NCBI GenBank assembly: GCA_037447655.1
Contig: JBBHKE010001982.1
Span: 1 to 64,000, forward strand
DNA length: 64,000 nucleotides
Direction of reading: 5' to 3'
From: Zygnema cylindricum
Lineage: Eukaryota > Streptophyta > Zygnematophyceae > Zygnematales > Zygnemataceae
This document shows positions 61,088 to 64,000 of this stretch, in pieces (the stretch's first letter is position 1; each line of letters starts with the position of its first letter). Position numbers and translations under genes: made by a program. The notes beneath the pieces were generated by a model. The model worked only from the letters and a program-made list of their open reading frames with translations. It was not told where the DNA came from and made no database searches.

Positions 61088-63925
61088 TCATTGCCCTTTA
61101 TCTCCACGGGCTTTATTCGCAGTCCACCTATTTCTCGAGTCTTTGACATAACCTAACGATTTCAGTTGCTCTTGAACCGCGTCTTTCTTCTCTAACTGTC
61201 CTCCAGCGGCATATGCACCCGCTAAAGTTGCTAAAGTGGCAAAACTAGGTTTACATGGGTGAGGTTGTTCTTGCATTTCTAGGTATAGTTTCTCGACCGT
61301 CTTCCAATCGTTTTTCAACCTATATCCATTCATACGGGTCGTGTATGTAATAGTATCCGCGTTATGTCCTGCCCTAATCATCTTCTTATAAAGGTTTTCC
61401 ATTTTATCAATTGCACCACATTTGGCAAAAATGTTGAGCATAGTATTATAGTTAACCTGCAAAATAAGGAGAGAAAGGAAGGAAGTAATAAGAGCCTAAA
61501 CGACAAAACAGGGTCTTCAACTAAAACATCAAGGAAAGAAACAAAATTGCATGAAAAATGAGAGTCTGTATTTGTCTTGTCACAAATTTCAGTTTTTTTT
61601 CTAGGCAAGCGTGACCATAGGTCTTTCCTATTAGACTTTCTGACTTCTCTATGATAGAGTTTACCCCCTTTTACACACCATCACAACAAGGCCATCTAAA
61701 AAAATGCATGTTAAACATTTCAGTAGGCTCGTCAAAAAAAGCTTTGCCTAGCACCTCTCCCTCCCTCTCACGCTCTCCCTCGGCACCCCCTTCCCTCTCC
61801 CTCCCTCCCTTCCTTACCTGGTTAGGGGGGCATCCAGAGGCCTCCATGCGATTGAAGAGCTCCTCGGCCGCAGCCATATCTCCCGCCTTACCAAGAGCTT
61901 TAAAGACCGAGTTATAAGAGAACGAGTTTGGAGTAAGCCCAGCCTCGACCATTTGTTGAAACAAGTCCATGGCTTTGGATGTATTTTTCACTTTCAAATA
62001 GGCTTCTACCATCACATTGAAAGTCACCAACGACGGCGAACATTGCCTCCCCAACAATCGCTGAAAAACCTCCTCCATCTTTCCTATGGCTCCAACCTTT
62101 CCGTAGGCGTGCATCAAAATGTTGTGAGTTACCTGAAGAAAGACAAAAAATGAAAATTGAGAAAGACGACCGATAAGTCAAGCAGGTGAATTTTTGTAGC
62201 TAAAGACATTGTGCGAACCGGGTCAAAGGTGAGCTGAAAGAGAAGGTTGGAGAAAGGTTTTGGCAATGGCAAACAGGAATTATAAAACATGCATAATGAA
62301 GGCATTAAATAATAAAAAAATAATTCGAACAGAGGCAGATATTTCATAGCTTCGGATAAAATTATGTTAAAATAGCTACATTTGCATTTCCTTCAAGACT
62401 ATATCCTTGCAGATCGTTATGTACTAAGTGAATCCTAAATGACATCGATGAATTATCAGTCGACTCCATAAAACGTTTTCTAGGAACAGTTATAAATAAA
62501 CCGACATTACAATTTCGGAGCTGATACGCACCTCGTCCGTTTCACAGTTCTGACGAAGCATTTCATCGTACAAAAGCTCTGCTGCGCTCAACTTTCCTTG
62601 CTCTACAAGAGCCTTCATAATCATATTCAAAGGACGAGCCTGTTTCTCCAAACCAGCTTTGTGCTTCGCATCTATAGTACGAATCGCCTCCTCCAACCTT
62701 CCTGCCTTCACATATCCTTGAACCAATGTGTTGAATGTTGCTGCCTCTGGCGCTACATTTGATGCTTTCATCCTTTCATATGCTGCTTCCATTGCCACAC
62801 AACCGTCCTTTTCTTCGCTATAAAGATGTATGAACAAATTATGAGTAACCTGCAACCCCGGGAATCAAACAAATTAAAGCTTCAGAATTTTCTCTTAACG
62901 CTTATATGTGAAGTTAAAACCCTTGCTTAAAAACGGGCACGGTACGGAAGGCTAATGTTGAGTTCAGTAACTTAGAGCTGTTGAAATTGCTTGCATATCT
63001 TAATAAACAGTGATTGAAGCTAAGAGCACTACATGAGCAACAGAAAATAGGGCCAACATATGACTTCAAAGTCCCAAAGACATTATCCTCCTAGATTAAT
63101 TTTCAGTGCACTGCCCATCACTATTAAGTGTGAAGAAATTATTAATGTAAATGCAGAATTAGAATGCATTACATCATTAGCTGCGGAGACGTGATGGACT
63201 GTTGTCCACTCCCTTAAATAGTGTAATTAATACTATTTTATGATTTTCCGCCCAAAAAAGTCATGCAATGAGCAGTGTACCGTCTTATGCATAACAGCAG
63301 AGCATGTAATGATATCAAACAGGAACGAAACTTGGCAAGAGTTTGGTTGCCTTTGTCACAAAAAACCTTCGGACCAATGCCAACAAACCCTGCCACTAAA
63401 CAAAGAACATTCAGCTAACATGATTCTCAACAACAGAACAACTATTTTGTTCGTTTTTAAAGTTGCGGAAGGCTGCTGGGTACTAAAGAAAAAGGAGAGC
63501 GCAAAACTCACCGCATCTGCCATGCCTTGCTTTTCTACTTCATCAAGCAACCGATAAGCCTCCTCCACCGCCCGTGCATCCAAGAGACCCTTCAAAAGAA
63601 TATTGTAAGTGACCGCCGTCGGACGAAACTCGTCGCTTTCCTTCAACGTCTCGACCAAATTCCGAGCTTTGTCCAACCAACCTCCGTCGACATAGGCCTT
63701 AAGAAGGACGTTGAGGACATTCATAGACAGTCGACACCCTTGCTGTTGTATATTTTGAACCACATCCTCGGCGGCTTGAGGCTGTCGAGCTCGACTTAAA
63801 CATGATATGAGTTGAATGTAGATGGCTGGCCAGTCGTTAGACCACCAGCTTTGTTGCTGCATCCGATGGAAGAGCTGGGCCCATTTATTACAGGGGGGCA
63901 CCAAAAGATGGGAGGGAGTCAGACT
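61088..63925 (-). CDS. P-class PPR protein, 3' part (5' end not found)
   Basis: Minus-strand exons: up to 63925-63512, 62849-62532 (106 codons), 62132-61818 (105 codons) and 61456-61088 (122 codons plus TGA), all with GT/AG borders and phase-0 joins. The translation is a run of 35-residue pentatricopeptide repeats, for example VTYNILLKGLLDARAVEEAY, VTHNLFIHLYSEEKDG, VTFNVMVEAYLKVKNTSKAM and VNYNTMLNIFAKCGAIDKME. PPR proteins usually bind organelle RNA and act in its processing, stability or translation. The C-terminus (WTANKARGDKGQ) shows no E or DYW domain, so this is a pure P-class protein. The first visible exon has an in-frame TAA at 63926-63928 and no ATG, so the true start lies in an upstream exon, maybe outside the window. 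A targeting peptide is therefore not seen. Confidence 0.9.
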
Positions 63926-64000
63926 TTAAGGTACTTTAGGTGAACCATGATGGGCGTCCTGCCAAGGGGGCTGCGACCGACAAACGGGAAAGAAAAAGAA

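Overview
The window looks like nuclear DNA of a green plant of the streptophyte line, perhaps a charophyte alga or bryophyte; the exact group cannot be read from it. The reasons are two intron-split genes of plant-type families (a TPR protein and a P-class PPR protein), Ty1/copia retrotransposons, hAT-type and TA-flanked miniature elements, and AT-rich spacers that repeat GTACG/CGTAC-type words. Only two host genes can be supported, both on the minus strand: the TPR gene (36.1-43.6 kb) and the 3' part of a PPR gene (61.1-63.9 kb, running toward or past the right edge). Almost everything else is mobile or repetitive DNA.

Layout. 1-2.9 kb: spacer with a TA-flanked miniature element. 2.9-9.1 kb: a full-length decayed Ty1/copia element (minus strand) with about 1.06-kb LTRs and a CTGTA target duplication. 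9.1-11.1 kb: three more TA-flanked miniature elements. 11.37-22.35 kb: a large DNA transposon with ends like CCAGCGACGAAA, carrying a decayed pogo/DDE_1-type transposase gene split by introns, a second unrecognised gene, and a 67-bp array that repeats the terminal motif. Inside it lies a younger copia element (12.65-17.31 kb, TTTAA duplication) that keeps an intact 1082-codon Gag-protease-integrase frame but has lost its reverse transcriptase and RNase H core by internal deletion. 24.25-33.6 kb: a 9.3-kb array of a 28-bp GC-rich repeat with higher-order structure, abutting a truncated miniature element. 33.6-36.1 kb: no recognisable gene.

36.1-43.6 kb: the TPR gene, with a hAT-type miniature element in one intron and another just upstream of its start. 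44-61 kb: repeat-rich spacer with three copies of one hAT-type family, a nested pair of TA-flanked elements running into a 10-N assembly gap, a GC-rich island, an element with CCTTCCATCAGGCG ends, two copies of an 884-bp hAT element, and a 1.4-1.5-kb tandem duplication. 61.1-63.9 kb: the PPR gene.

The most unusual items are the two-gene pogo-like transposon with its nested retrotransposon, the RT-less copia derivative, the 28-bp array whose consensus is open in all six frames, and the strictly phase-0 exon design of both host genes, where the PPR exons encode blocks of about three repeats. All identifications come from reading the sequence and from memory of the families; no database search was possible.
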